Positions 1-7,891 of a stretch of 25,007 nt of DNA are shown in pieces (position 1 is the stretch's first letter; each line of letters starts with the position of its first letter). The translations under genes were made by a program, and so were the position numbers. This DNA comes from a virus. The stretch is taken from positions 1 to 25,007 of IMG/VR virus record IMGVR_UViG_3300010368_000099. One strand, 5' to 3'. Under the pieces are notes generated by a model, which was given only the letters and a program-made list of their open reading frames with translations, had not been told where the DNA came from and searched no databases.

Positions 1-594
1 AGCACGAGTCTTAGCAGAAACAGTAACTTTCTCAATTGAGAAGGCCATTTCGCTATAAGCAGTTCCGCCGCTTTCGCCGCGAGCTTCTGCAACGCCAGTG
101 TCAAGACCAGTACCAGTTGTAATCAACGCAGTATTAGCATTTGGCAATGTGTTAGCATGAGTGCCTGCACCAGAAAAACCAGTATCAGATTCGCCGTAGA
201 ATGCTTCGGCTCCACCTTGGGTGCCGTAACGAGCACGCATAGCAAAGATCAGACCAGTAGGTCCAGTCATTGGCTGTACGCCACAGATGTCATAAGCAAT
301 CATGTTAGGAACGGCGCGTCTTACCAAACTGATAAGAATTGGGTCGTAACCAGCAGTAGGACCACCAGCGGCAGATAAGCCACCGAAACCACCAGTGCCA
401 GCATCGTTAGATGGCGACTCGGATAACAGTGAAGTCATGTTTGCAGACAGATCACCTGTTTCCATGAGTGCACGTTCAGTGTTCTCAAGAATGGTTGCTG
501 TAACAGCTTTCTTATGAGAATCGGTAATTGGTGAAAAAGATGCATGCTCTAGGATAGGGCCCCATTTTTCCACAAGTTTTTGATAGTTATTCAT
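1..594 (-). CDS. 23: major capsid protein gp23, N-terminal part (gene runs off the left edge)
   Basis: Subunit of the hexameric head lattice of T4-like phages. The first 198 residues are visible; the rest lies beyond the left edge. The stretch LVRRAVPNMIAYDICGVQPM (about residues 90-109), followed by GPTGLIFAMR, is the hallmark of the family. The N-terminal 59 residues look like the removable delta piece: L57-S58-E59 fits the gp21 protease rule (L/I)-x-E and lies close to the T4 cleavage point after residue 65. The ATG at 594 is preceded by a strong AAAGGAGAT ribosome site. It follows gp22 by 56 bases, as in T4. No exact late-promoter octamer precedes it; a degenerate TATAATTC lies at 633-640. 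Identity is recognised from family knowledge, and the cleavage site is inferred. Confidence 0.97.
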   Translation of the reverse strand, partial: MNNYQKLVEKWGPILEHASFSPITDSHKKAVTATILENTERALMETGDLSANMTSLLSESPSNDAGTGGFGGLSAAGGPTAGYDPILISLVRRAVPNMIAYDICGVQPMTGPTGLIFAMRARYGTQGGAEAFYGESDTGFSGAGTHANTLPNANTALITTGTGLDTGVAEARGESGGTAYSEMAFSIEKVTVSAKTRA

Positions 595-650
595 TGTCTA
601 TCTCCTTTGATAAATGAATATTAATTTAATATGAATTATAAAACCAGAAA

Positions 651-1619
651 TTAATTATTCTTCTTTCTTGTGTCGAACGCCTCTACAAGAGCATTAATAG
701 AAGTGTAATCAGAAGTTGGTTTAGCCACTTCCTGTTCTTCTAGAATAATTTCGTCATTTTCTTCTTGAACATCATGTTTTTCAACAATAGGTTTGTCGCT
801 AAAGAATGACTCCTTAATTACTTGAAGATTTTGTGAATACTCACTTACGTCTTCAATATCAAGTTTTTCAGACAATACTTTCAAACGTTCTACCTGATTT
901 TCAGATAGTCCTTCTGATAGTTTGTCAAATACTTTTGCTGCTTTGAAAGATGCAATTTCTTTTTGCAAGTCAATATTCTCAGATACGAGACTATTGGCTT
1001 TTTCTTCCAATTCAGTTACTTGTCCTTCGAGTGAACTAACAACATCAACAGTTTCTTCAGAAACAGCAACGTTATGTTCTACAAATAAGTTCTTGAGACC
1101 AGACATCAATGATTCTGCCATCTCAACCTTAATACCGGCTTCAATTGCAATTTCATTTTCAGACATCCATTCAGTAACAACGTAGTCAAGATACTTATCA
1201 ACATTTTCAGAAATAGTATCTAACTTCTCAGTTACTGCTTCTTCCAAGGTTGCATCAAGTGACTTAGTCAATTCTTCACGAATTGTCTCTTCTCTTTTAC
1301 TTACTTCTTCGGTTAGTGCGGCTTCAAATACCAAAGCAATTTTGGATTTGAAATCTTCCGATAAATCTTCACCTTCGATGATTGACTCAATAGAAGACTC
1401 GACAACTACTTCTTCAACAGTCTCTACTTCTTCTGCAGTAGGTACTGGCTTTCCAGCATCACCTTGGCCTGGTGTTACTTTAGTGGCATCTACTTCACCT
1501 TTTGGCTCGTCAGTAGTAGTCTTCTTCAGCTTGTCTTTTTTACCTTCGCCACCCTCAGGTGTAATCGGCGCAGGTACCATTGAAACGCCATCGTCAGCAG
1601 TGAAATCTTTGTCTGCCAT
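651..1619 (-). CDS. 22: prohead core scaffold protein gp22
   Basis: Main internal scaffold of the T4-like prohead; it is degraded by gp21 when the head matures. The protein has 322 residues, somewhat longer than T4 gp22 (about 269). It is strongly acidic and mostly predicted helix or coiled coil from about residue 70 to 290. The VVTEWMSEN stretch at 147-155 and the following GLKNLF-EH region match the conserved centre of gp22 proteins. Residues 1-65 are a low-complexity Pro/Gly/Lys/Glu linker that accounts for the extra length. Many (L/I)-x-E tripeptides are present, as expected for a protein cut into small pieces. AAGGAG precedes the ATG at 1619. A late-promoter octamer lies 55 bases upstream, so gp22 and gp23 probably share a transcript. 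Confidence 0.9.
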   Translation of the reverse strand: MADKDFTADDGVSMVPAPITPEGGEGKKDKLKKTTTDEPKGEVDATKVTPGQGDAGKPVPTAEEVETVEEVVVESSIESIIEGEDLSEDFKSKIALVFEAALTEEVSKREETIREELTKSLDATLEEAVTEKLDTISENVDKYLDYVVTEWMSENEIAIEAGIKVEMAESLMSGLKNLFVEHNVAVSEETVDVVSSLEGQVTELEEKANSLVSENIDLQKEIASFKAAKVFDKLSEGLSENQVERLKVLSEKLDIEDVSEYSQNLQVIKESFFSDKPIVEKHDVQEENDEIILEEQEVAKPTSDYTSINALVEAFDTRKKNN

Positions 1620-1673
1620 AATTTTTTCTCCTTTTAATTTGTAGTATACAAATATTGTTTATATTAACTGTTT

Positions 1674-1681
1674 TATTTATA
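1674..1681 (-). promoter_or_regulatory. T4-type late promoter (TATAAATA) for gp22-gp23
   Basis: Exact TATAAATA on the minus strand in the gap between gp21 and gp22, 55 bases before the gp22 ATG. The sequence continues AAACAGTT, close to the AAACTGTG that follows the octamer upstream of gp18. T4 late promoters are this -10 element alone, read by a gp55-type sigma with gp33 and gp45; those genes are not in the window. Confidence 0.8.
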
Positions 1682-1686
1682 AAAAA

Positions 1687-2361
1687 TTAATTTTTCAAAG
1701 AACGGATGAATGATTCAAACATTTTAGCTGCCGTTACTTCGTCAATAGTTTTAGTTATACGATTATACTTTTTCTCAGCAACTGCGGCAATTTCCTCAAC
1801 CATTTGCGTGGCTTTCCAGTTACCTGAAGCTATATCGTAATAATATTCTACGTTCTCCATGATACCATTTACAAACGCGTTTGGTGCAGAAGGATCAGTA
1901 ACAATATCAACAGTAGAGAGGTGGAAATCATTTTGCACTTCCATTACACCGCCTTTACCTGTCTTGACTGAACCAAGACCGCGAGTAGAAACACCGATCT
2001 TGACACCTTCATCTAATAGGCTTTTAACAATTTCTCCCATAGGGGTTGAAAGAATTTTAGCTCTTCCATAAAAATCATTTCCGTCACGTCTCATTTCAGT
2101 AATCAAATGTGATACGCGATCGCCGTTAATTTGAGGACCATCTGGATGACCCAGTTCTCCAAGAGCACGTTTAGTTTGAATGAATTCTTTGTTATAGCGA
2201 TTCATTTCGTTTTCTAAAGTAGCACTAGGATAAATTCTTCCGTTGCGATTTTTTAAATCGCCTTGCATAAAGATACCTTCAATAAAGTAATTCTTCTTAC
2301 CGCCATCTGCTGCTTCGGTAATTACTTCTAGCTCTTCATGCTGTTCTGTTATTAATCTCAT
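1687..2361 (-). CDS. 21: prohead core protease gp21
   Basis: Serine protease that cleaves the scaffold and capsid N-termini during head maturation. The protein has 224 residues (T4 gp21 has 212). Candidate catalytic residues are H72 in GELGHPDG and S125 in GVSTRGLGS, with an acidic partner in DIVTDPSAP (D152 or D156), in the usual order and spacing for the phage prohead protease family. The C-terminal 50 residues are charged and helical; IxE/LxE sites there fit self-cleavage. GGAG lies just before the ATG at 2361, and a late-promoter octamer lies 20 bases upstream. It stands between a small beta-rich gene and gp22, as the T4 order predicts. Confidence 0.95.
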   Translation of the reverse strand: MRLITEQHEELEVITEAADGGKKNYFIEGIFMQGDLKNRNGRIYPSATLENEMNRYNKEFIQTKRALGELGHPDGPQINGDRVSHLITEMRRDGNDFYGRAKILSTPMGEIVKSLLDEGVKIGVSTRGLGSVKTGKGGVMEVQNDFHLSTVDIVTDPSAPNAFVNGIMENVEYYYDIASGNWKATQMVEEIAAVAEKKYNRITKTIDEVTAAKMFESFIRSLKN

Positions 2362-2380
2362 ATTCCGTTCTCCGTAAATC

Positions 2381-2388
2381 TATTTATA
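2381..2388 (-). promoter_or_regulatory. T4-type late promoter (TATAAATA) for gp21
   Basis: Exact TATAAATA on the minus strand between the 83-residue gene and gp21, 20 bases before the gp21 ATG. The transcript leader would be very short (about 13 bases), just long enough to keep the GGAG ribosome site. Confidence 0.7.
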
Positions 2389-2398
2389 CAGTTATCGC

Positions 2399-2650
2399 TT
2401 AAGTATAATGTGCGACTGATACCATTAATACAGAAGCCGCAGCAGTAAGAGTATCTGTTGGCGCTTTCTTGATAAATGTTACACCTGGACCAACTGTTAC
2501 TGTTGCCAAAGTATCTCCACCAAAGTTCTTTTGTGTTACAAGAATTCCCGCTGTCGTTCCATTAAATATTCTAACGACGGTTGCTGATCCAACATTACTA
2601 GCAGTAGTTACTCCAGCTTCACTACCCTGTAATTTAAGTATACTGGGCAT
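2399..2650 (-). CDS. small beta-rich protein of the head module, unknown function
   Basis: 83 residues, rich in Gly, Thr, Val and Ala, with alternating hydrophobic positions that suggest an all-beta fold (for example VRIFNGT and ILVTQK). There is no signal peptide or membrane helix. The ATG at 2650 overlaps the stop of the upstream gene as TAATG, and AAGGAG sits inside the end of that gene, so the two are translationally coupled. In T4 this position (between gp20 and gp21) holds the small core genes 67 and 68, but those are acidic and helical, unlike this one. A small head-surface or head-internal protein is possible. I do not recognise the family. Confidence 0.8.
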   Translation of the reverse strand: MPSILKLQGSEAGVTTASNVGSATVVRIFNGTTAGILVTQKNFGGDTLATVTVGPGVTFIKKAPTDTLTAAASVLMVSVAHYT

Positions 2651-3741
2651 TACACGTTCTCCTTAGCGAAAGAAAGTATTTCATTATAACCAGCTTTGTC
2701 TGCAACTAATACGCTATACATTTCGCTTGAATTGGTTTCATTTAAATTTTCAAAAACAATATTTAATATTGAAGCATCTTCTTCTGAAATTTCTACAGTT
2801 TCACTGTTTGATAATTCAAATGATCCTGCCTGGATTTCTTCGTAAACCTTACTTGCTTTAAACATTCTTGCAGCGGATATTGGCTTTAAATTCATCATTT
2901 GATCGCCTTTTGCATAAGCATATAGCGATTTAACATTCGAGAATACTTCTGCTAATTTGTTCTGCCACCATTCTTCTGGATCTTGACCTTCCATTTTAAG
3001 GTAATCACTTATCTCTTCAGAAGCATAACATATGAAGTGTAGCTGTTTCATCATCATAGGAATTTCTTGCTGAGGACTTTCAAGTAATTCATCTTCCGTA
3101 GAAACTTTTTCTAACATCTCTTTAAATGTTAACGATATGGTTTTACCATTTGAATCTTTAATAGTAACTTGTGAAGGTTTAGGCTTTGGTTGCTTTTCTA
3201 AAGTAGCAGAAGCTTCTGTATCAGACTCTTTCTTTATTTCGGCTTTCTTTACTGGTTGCTTTTCAGCTTTCAGAGTACTACCACAACTACCTTCCGACGC
3301 AACGCCTTCAATCTTATTGCCGCAGCATTCGCAATCTTTTCCAATTTCGTTAATAGAATGGCTACCACCACAATGATCGCAATCAGGACCACAACCACAG
3401 CTAGCTTCAACGGCCTCTTCTTGTTCTTCACCGTCTTTCTTAACATCCTTTTTATATACACCAAGGATTTCTGTAATCGATTTTTTATACGATAGCGTAG
3501 ATTCACGAGGCAATGTTTGCACTTTCTTAGGCTTCTTATAAGCTTGATCGTAATCTGCTTCATCGTCAACTTTGTCTGCTATACGCTTACCAGATTCAAT
3601 GCCATCTATATCACCGGTGAATTGATGATCCAACGCAACTGGATGCCCAATTACTTCAATAGCATGTTGATCCTTAAAGCGCTTCTCTTCGGGTGCCTTA
3701 GGCTGAGCCACTTCGGAAACAAGGTCTTTAAAATTTTTCAT
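2650..3741 (-). CDS. Cys-rich head-module protein, probable prohead core or virion component
   Basis: 363 residues, of uncertain family. Residues 1-110 are charged and probably disordered. Residues 115-153 hold eight cysteines (115, 117, 121, 124, 137, 139, 140, 153) in CxC-x3-C-x2-C and CxCC patterns with nearby histidine H128, which resembles a zinc-binding knuckle. A Lys/Pro/Glu linker follows. The C-terminal half has a helical block with Y239-A-S-E-E-I and D254-P-E-E-W-W-Q-N-K-L, a pattern I recall from uncharacterised marine T4-like proteins beside gp20. The (L/I)-x-E sites at residues 89-91 and 219-221 would allow gp21 cleavage. Position between portal and protease suggests a core or head-assembly role. 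A late-promoter octamer lies 31 bases before the ATG; the ribosome site (AGGGA) is modest. Confidence 0.85.
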   Translation of the reverse strand: MKNFKDLVSEVAQPKAPEEKRFKDQHAIEVIGHPVALDHQFTGDIDGIESGKRIADKVDDEADYDQAYKKPKKVQTLPRESTLSYKKSITEILGVYKKDVKKDGEEQEEAVEASCGCGPDCDHCGGSHSINEIGKDCECCGNKIEGVASEGSCGSTLKAEKQPVKKAEIKKESDTEASATLEKQPKPKPSQVTIKDSNGKTISLTFKEMLEKVSTEDELLESPQQEIPMMMKQLHFICYASEEISDYLKMEGQDPEEWWQNKLAEVFSNVKSLYAYAKGDQMMNLKPISAARMFKASKVYEEIQAGSFELSNSETVEISEEDASILNIVFENLNETNSSEMYSVLVADKAGYNEILSFAKENV

Positions 3742-3771
3742 GGTTAGTCCCTAATATTTAATTTATTTACT

Positions 3772-3779
3772 TATTTATA
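3772..3779 (-). promoter_or_regulatory. T4-type late promoter (TATAAATA) for the 363- and 83-residue genes
   Basis: Exact TATAAATA on the minus strand, directly touching the gp20 stop codon and 31 bases before the ATG at 3741. Confidence 0.75.
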
Positions 3780-5297
3780 TTAAAATGGATTGTTTTCATC
3801 AGAATGGCCACCCAGGATCCGTTCTTGTTCAATTTCTTCTTCCATCTTAGACATATCTTCATCAGACATTTGAAGTACATTTCTTGTAATCCACTGATGC
3901 GAGAAATACCTTCCAGTATAATCGCCTATATCTCTGAGAGTATTTAATCGTTCTCTCAAAATTTCAGATTCTTTCAACTCTTCAAAATAGTTGTCTTTAA
4001 CAAAATCGTATCTAAGATCGTTTCTAATCTCGTTAAATTCTTCAGGTGTTAAAATACCTTTTAGAATTAACTGCTTTTCTAGTATTGAATTAAACAGCCA
4101 TGAAAAGCGAGATCGAATCCTTCTAATAAATTTACCAAACTTTAATTCATCACGCGTCATCTCGGATGTTCTACCAAAGCTTGACATTGCTTCTGGTTCT
4201 AAACGAGATAATGGTACCTTCAACGATTTAAATAATTTACGTTGAAAATACTCTAAATTTTCGTTATTACTCAAGCCAGGTGCACTACCGCCTGCAAGAG
4301 TATCTACCTCTGTTGATCTTTCGCCGCCTCTACGTGGAAACCAAAAGTCTTCTGTCATTGTCATCATTTTGCGAGAATCACTTATTTCACCACTGCTAGC
4401 ATTATATTGTAGCTTGTTCTTATGACGGGCCATCATATCACGTAAATATTGCTCCGCCTTATTCTTTGGCAAATTGCCAACATCAATATAAAAAATTCTT
4501 CTTTCAGGGGCTCTAGTTAAAGTATAAATTACTACTGCATCCTCTAACATTCGCAGCTGATTTAGTGCCTTAATTGCAGGATGCAAATGAGAAAGAACTA
4601 AACTGTTACTCTCATTCATCAAGCCAGAAGTAACTCTAGCAATAGAATCCTTCGATATTTTAATTCCTGTAGTACTGCTACCACCACCTGAAGTTGCATT
4701 CTGAAACCCAGACTCTGAATACATATAATACTCATTCTTAACTTTCTTTATCGGAACGCCTGAATGAGGATCTTTACTCTTTTTGTCAACTTCACGAATT
4801 AACTTTAATTTGCGTGGATCAACATATCTTAATTCAATAACACCTTTCTTAATATCTTGTGGATCAATTACAATATGGTAATTTAGCCTTCCATCTACAT
4901 AGAACTTTTGAAACATATCATATGCGTTATTAGTAAAGTCTAATAATGCAAGTATGTTATCAAATTCCTTAACAATTGATTTCTTTACTTTATCAGATAG
5001 ATCAGTTTCTCCCAATGAGACTTCTACAACTCTATCATTAGTATCGACACTAATTGCTTCGTTAACTATATCGTCAACAGCTTGGTTAATTTCAGGCTGC
5101 ATTGCCATTGCGCGATATTTTGTAATAAGCTCAGACTCTGTTTTAGCAGAACCTTCCATATCTAAAATTGTATTATAAAATCCACCGAGCGCGTTACCAA
5201 CGGTAATTGCTCCATCATCGTTAGAAGGCTCAGCAAAGGAAACCGGCAAATTGGTTTCCTCTTCTGTCCTCTTTACATCAAATCCAAAAATTTTCAA
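3780..5297 (-). CDS. 20: portal vertex protein gp20
   Basis: Dodecameric head portal: it starts prohead assembly, is the channel for DNA packaging by gp17 and the docking point for the neck. The protein has 505 residues (T4 gp20 has 524). Conserved family blocks include LEDAVVIYTLTRAPERR (251-267), FYIDVGNLP (269-277) and MTMTEDFWFPRR (312-323), followed by E330-V-D-T-L. The C-terminal 30 residues are acidic. The start is an unusual TTG at 5297: an in-frame TAA lies 18 bases upstream, the next Met is residue 47, and AGGTGA lies 4 bases before the TTG. No ATG could restore the conserved N-terminus. It follows gp19 by 18 bases and has no promoter of its own, so it is probably read through from gp18/gp19. 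Confidence 0.96.
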   Translation of the reverse strand: MKIFGFDVKRTEEETNLPVSFAEPSNDDGAITVGNALGGFYNTILDMEGSAKTESELITKYRAMAMQPEINQAVDDIVNEAISVDTNDRVVEVSLGETDLSDKVKKSIVKEFDNILALLDFTNNAYDMFQKFYVDGRLNYHIVIDPQDIKKGVIELRYVDPRKLKLIREVDKKSKDPHSGVPIKKVKNEYYMYSESGFQNATSGGGSSTTGIKISKDSIARVTSGLMNESNSLVLSHLHPAIKALNQLRMLEDAVVIYTLTRAPERRIFYIDVGNLPKNKAEQYLRDMMARHKNKLQYNASSGEISDSRKMMTMTEDFWFPRRGGERSTEVDTLAGGSAPGLSNNENLEYFQRKLFKSLKVPLSRLEPEAMSSFGRTSEMTRDELKFGKFIRRIRSRFSWLFNSILEKQLILKGILTPEEFNEIRNDLRYDFVKDNYFEELKESEILRERLNTLRDIGDYTGRYFSHQWITRNVLQMSDEDMSKMEEEIEQERILGGHSDENNPF

Positions 5298-5315
5298 GAT
5301 ATCACCTATTAATTA

Positions 5316-5849
5316 TTATGTAGTAGGATTTCCAGTGTTACCTTCAACTTTCCATAGGTCGTAAGCAAAGGTAACTCCGAATTCCTGTATACTATCGTTT
5401 GTCGACCAATCCATGGCAATTGCGTCCACTGTTACTGGGAACAACCCCTCAAACACATACGAACGTAATGCATTACCATCTTTACTGTATTGAGTAATCA
5501 ACGCATTAGATTTATAATCCTGTGGTAAAGCGCGAGTATTAGAATCATGCGAGTTAATTGCATTCATCCATGCCTCTAACGAATTACGTACTAAGAAATC
5601 TTCATCGTTAATGATTGTTACTATCCAATCTGCAAATGTTCTATCACCAGCGTACTTAACCTGTCTACCAAAATATGGAACTGTAAATTGCCCTACTGTA
5701 CTTTCAGGCAATCCAGCAGTCTTAATCATAAACGGAGATTTAAAATCGGCCGAAGGATCAACTGGGTTCAGAATTTGCACTTGGAATAGATTGGAACGAG
5801 CACCACCGCCCGTAAGCTGTGATTTAAACTCATTTATATTAAATGCCAT
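5316..5849 (-). CDS. 19: tail tube protein gp19
   Basis: Subunit of the inner tail tube, stacked as hexamer rings inside the sheath. The protein has 177 residues (T4 gp19 has 163). The N-terminus MAFNINEFKSQL followed by GGGARSNLF-V is the family signature, and the C-terminal region contains the usual SNDSIQEFGVTFAYD stretch. AAGGAG precedes the ATG at 5849. It lies directly after gp18 and before gp20, the T4 order. Confidence 0.95.
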   Translation of the reverse strand: MAFNINEFKSQLTGGGARSNLFQVQILNPVDPSADFKSPFMIKTAGLPESTVGQFTVPYFGRQVKYAGDRTFADWIVTIINDEDFLVRNSLEAWMNAINSHDSNTRALPQDYKSNALITQYSKDGNALRSYVFEGLFPVTVDAIAMDWSTNDSIQEFGVTFAYDLWKVEGNTGNPTT

Positions 5850-5870
5850 TCTTATTCTCCTTATTTAAAA

Positions 5871-5878
5871 TATTTATT
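5871..5878 (-). promoter_or_regulatory. possible weak late promoter (AATAAATA) before gp19
   Basis: One mismatch to TATAAATA, overlapping the gp18 stop codon and 22 bases before the gp19 ATG. Its position matches the exact octamers elsewhere, but in AT-rich DNA a single near match is weak evidence. Confidence 0.3.
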
Positions 5879-7796
5879 ATGTTAGCGAGCCAACAATTTC
5901 TTCAAACTCAATACCACTTCGAGTCGCAACAAAGGTAAGTTCAATAACATTAATTGAACGCGCAGGCTTAATAAAGATATTAGCTCTGAACTTGCTTTGC
6001 TCAACAATCGCAGGCGTATTTACCGTAGCATCTGACACGACTCTAAAATCAACAATTCCGCGTCTACCTTGGATATCTCTAAGGAATGGTTCAACAATTC
6101 CTTTAAACTGAGCTTGAGTAAATTCATCGTTTAATTCAAATAAGAATGATTGTGCGGCATTAGCAATTGCTTTTTCTACAGCAATGAACAATCTACGAAC
6201 ATTAATTCTATCGAATGCACTGTTCTGACCTAAACCAGTCTTATCACCAAACAGAACAATTCCTTGTCCTACTTGACTCATTACTGGATTAACTTCATTA
6301 CTATACAATTGATCTCTTTGAGATTTATTAGGATTGAATGCAAGTTTAACAACATTCTTAATTACGCCCTTACGGAAACCGGCGGGTGATTCAAAAGGTT
6401 CAACTCTTGAAGCAAGACCAGCAATATCGCCGTTAAGTGGAGTATATCTATAAACATCGTTATATCTGTCGTATCTATACTTGTAACCAGAATCAATTAC
6501 TGAGTATGAAGACGAAGGTAATGCATTACGATATGCAATTACATTTGATAGTTTAGTTTCTGTTTTGCTTTCGTCAACCACATCAGATTTTGCTGGTGAT
6601 ATGAACGCAATACAATCCTTTCTATATTCTGCAATATTTGAAATAATGTAAGTGGCAAGGTTAGCAGCATCATCGCCTTTACCTTGTAATACAAACGATA
6701 TATCAATTTCGTTAGACGATTTAAACAAGTCGTAACCCGCGGCAAGATCGCCTAGAGTTGCTGCTGTTTCAGTTCTACCGGCGGTTCCATTTGCTAATGA
6801 TTCATATGCAGCATCTGCGGCTTCAAAGTAAACAGTATTTGCAACTTTAACCCACGCAGAATCTTGAGTAATTACATCTTTATAATAATTAGTCTTACCG
6901 CTTGATAATTTAGCAGTAGGCGATGTAGATACATCAGTATACAGTTCTAAAATTGAATCTGCCGTACCACTGATTGAACCGTCTTGGTCAATAACGGCAA
7001 TATGATATTGAGTGTTTGACGATGGCGCTTTGCTAAACAAACTTGCCCAAGCCCACTTTCTATCAATTTTTAGTTTGTTTAAGCTAGTTTCTGATAAAGT
7101 ATATCTACCACCCAGCACAACCTCATAACCGTATGCTGCAATTAAGGCATCATCAGTTTCGACGGTACCCGCAGCATTTCTTGCTTGTTCTTGTATTGAA
7201 GAAACTGGGATTGTTTGGAAGCCAACTGAATCATTACCAATTACAAACACATCATCTGTTGCAATGTCAGCTATTGTAATTCTGTCTGCTTTAGCCACTT
7301 CAAAAGTAATTACATTACTATTAAACGCAATTGTATGAGTAATGTCTGTGTTACCAGTAATTTTATTTGTTGGAATGTCTCCTACTTCAACCACGATTGA
7401 TTGATACTTATCACCATTAACATAAGCAACTTCTAAGGAATTACCAAGATCACCTGGATATAAACCATCAAAAGCGCCATGCGTCCACAGTGCATTATTT
7501 GCATTGCTTTTATCCGACGCTGATGCAGTAACTGCGCCGTTGTCAATACGAGCTACGTATAAAGCATTTGAGTATGAAAGATAGTCAGCCGCCACAAAAA
7601 ATGTTTCGTAATTATCGTCATTTGGCGTACCATAACGAGTAACTAAGTCATTTTCTGAAGAAAGCAAAACTGCCTCACCTACAGGACCCCATCTAAAAAC
7701 CCCAGCTATTGCAGCAGGCGGCGTTGCGATGGCAGGAACCGATGCTGATGCGTCCACCTCTCGAACAATTACGGAAGGACTTACGGAAAAAGCCAT
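5877..7796 (-). CDS. 18: contractile tail sheath protein gp18
   Basis: Subunit of the contractile sheath. The protein has 639 residues (T4 gp18 has 659). The N-terminus SVSPSVIVREVDAS and the following IAGVFRWGPVGE motif are typical of Myoviridae sheaths. The C-terminal domain (about 500-639, with FELNDEFT, RGIVDF-VVSD and KPARSINVIEL-F) is the conserved core that binds the tube. The middle, about residues 100-370, is the variable outward-facing part. AAAGGAG precedes the ATG at 7796; a late-promoter octamer lies 66 bases upstream. Confidence 0.96.
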   Translation of the reverse strand: MAFSVSPSVIVREVDASASVPAIATPPAAIAGVFRWGPVGEAVLLSSENDLVTRYGTPNDDNYETFFVAADYLSYSNALYVARIDNGAVTASASDKSNANNALWTHGAFDGLYPGDLGNSLEVAYVNGDKYQSIVVEVGDIPTNKITGNTDITHTIAFNSNVITFEVAKADRITIADIATDDVFVIGNDSVGFQTIPVSSIQEQARNAAGTVETDDALIAAYGYEVVLGGRYTLSETSLNKLKIDRKWAWASLFSKAPSSNTQYHIAVIDQDGSISGTADSILELYTDVSTSPTAKLSSGKTNYYKDVITQDSAWVKVANTVYFEAADAAYESLANGTAGRTETAATLGDLAAGYDLFKSSNEIDISFVLQGKGDDAANLATYIISNIAEYRKDCIAFISPAKSDVVDESKTETKLSNVIAYRNALPSSSYSVIDSGYKYRYDRYNDVYRYTPLNGDIAGLASRVEPFESPAGFRKGVIKNVVKLAFNPNKSQRDQLYSNEVNPVMSQVGQGIVLFGDKTGLGQNSAFDRINVRRLFIAVEKAIANAAQSFLFELNDEFTQAQFKGIVEPFLRDIQGRRGIVDFRVVSDATVNTPAIVEQSKFRANIFIKPARSINVIELTFVATRSGIEFEEIVGSLT

Positions 7797-7861
7797 ATTA
7801 TTCTCCTTTAATATTATTATCTAAAAAAATATTCTTTTTTAATTATAGTTAATCACAGTTT

Positions 7862-7869
7862 TATTTATA
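7862..7869 (-). promoter_or_regulatory. T4-type late promoter (TATAAATA) for gp18-gp19-gp20
   Basis: Exact TATAAATA on the minus strand in the 95-base gap between gp17 and gp18, followed by AAACTGTG. The leader would be about 60 bases and very A/T-rich. The rest of the gap holds no gene I can support. Confidence 0.8.
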
Positions 7870-7891
7870 AAAAAAGTATATCGTACATTTC

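Noticed and set aside
7797-7891. Poly-T/poly-A gap after gp17 as a terminator
   Set aside because: No stable stem of 5 base pairs or more precedes the T runs; the gap is explained by the late promoter and leader.
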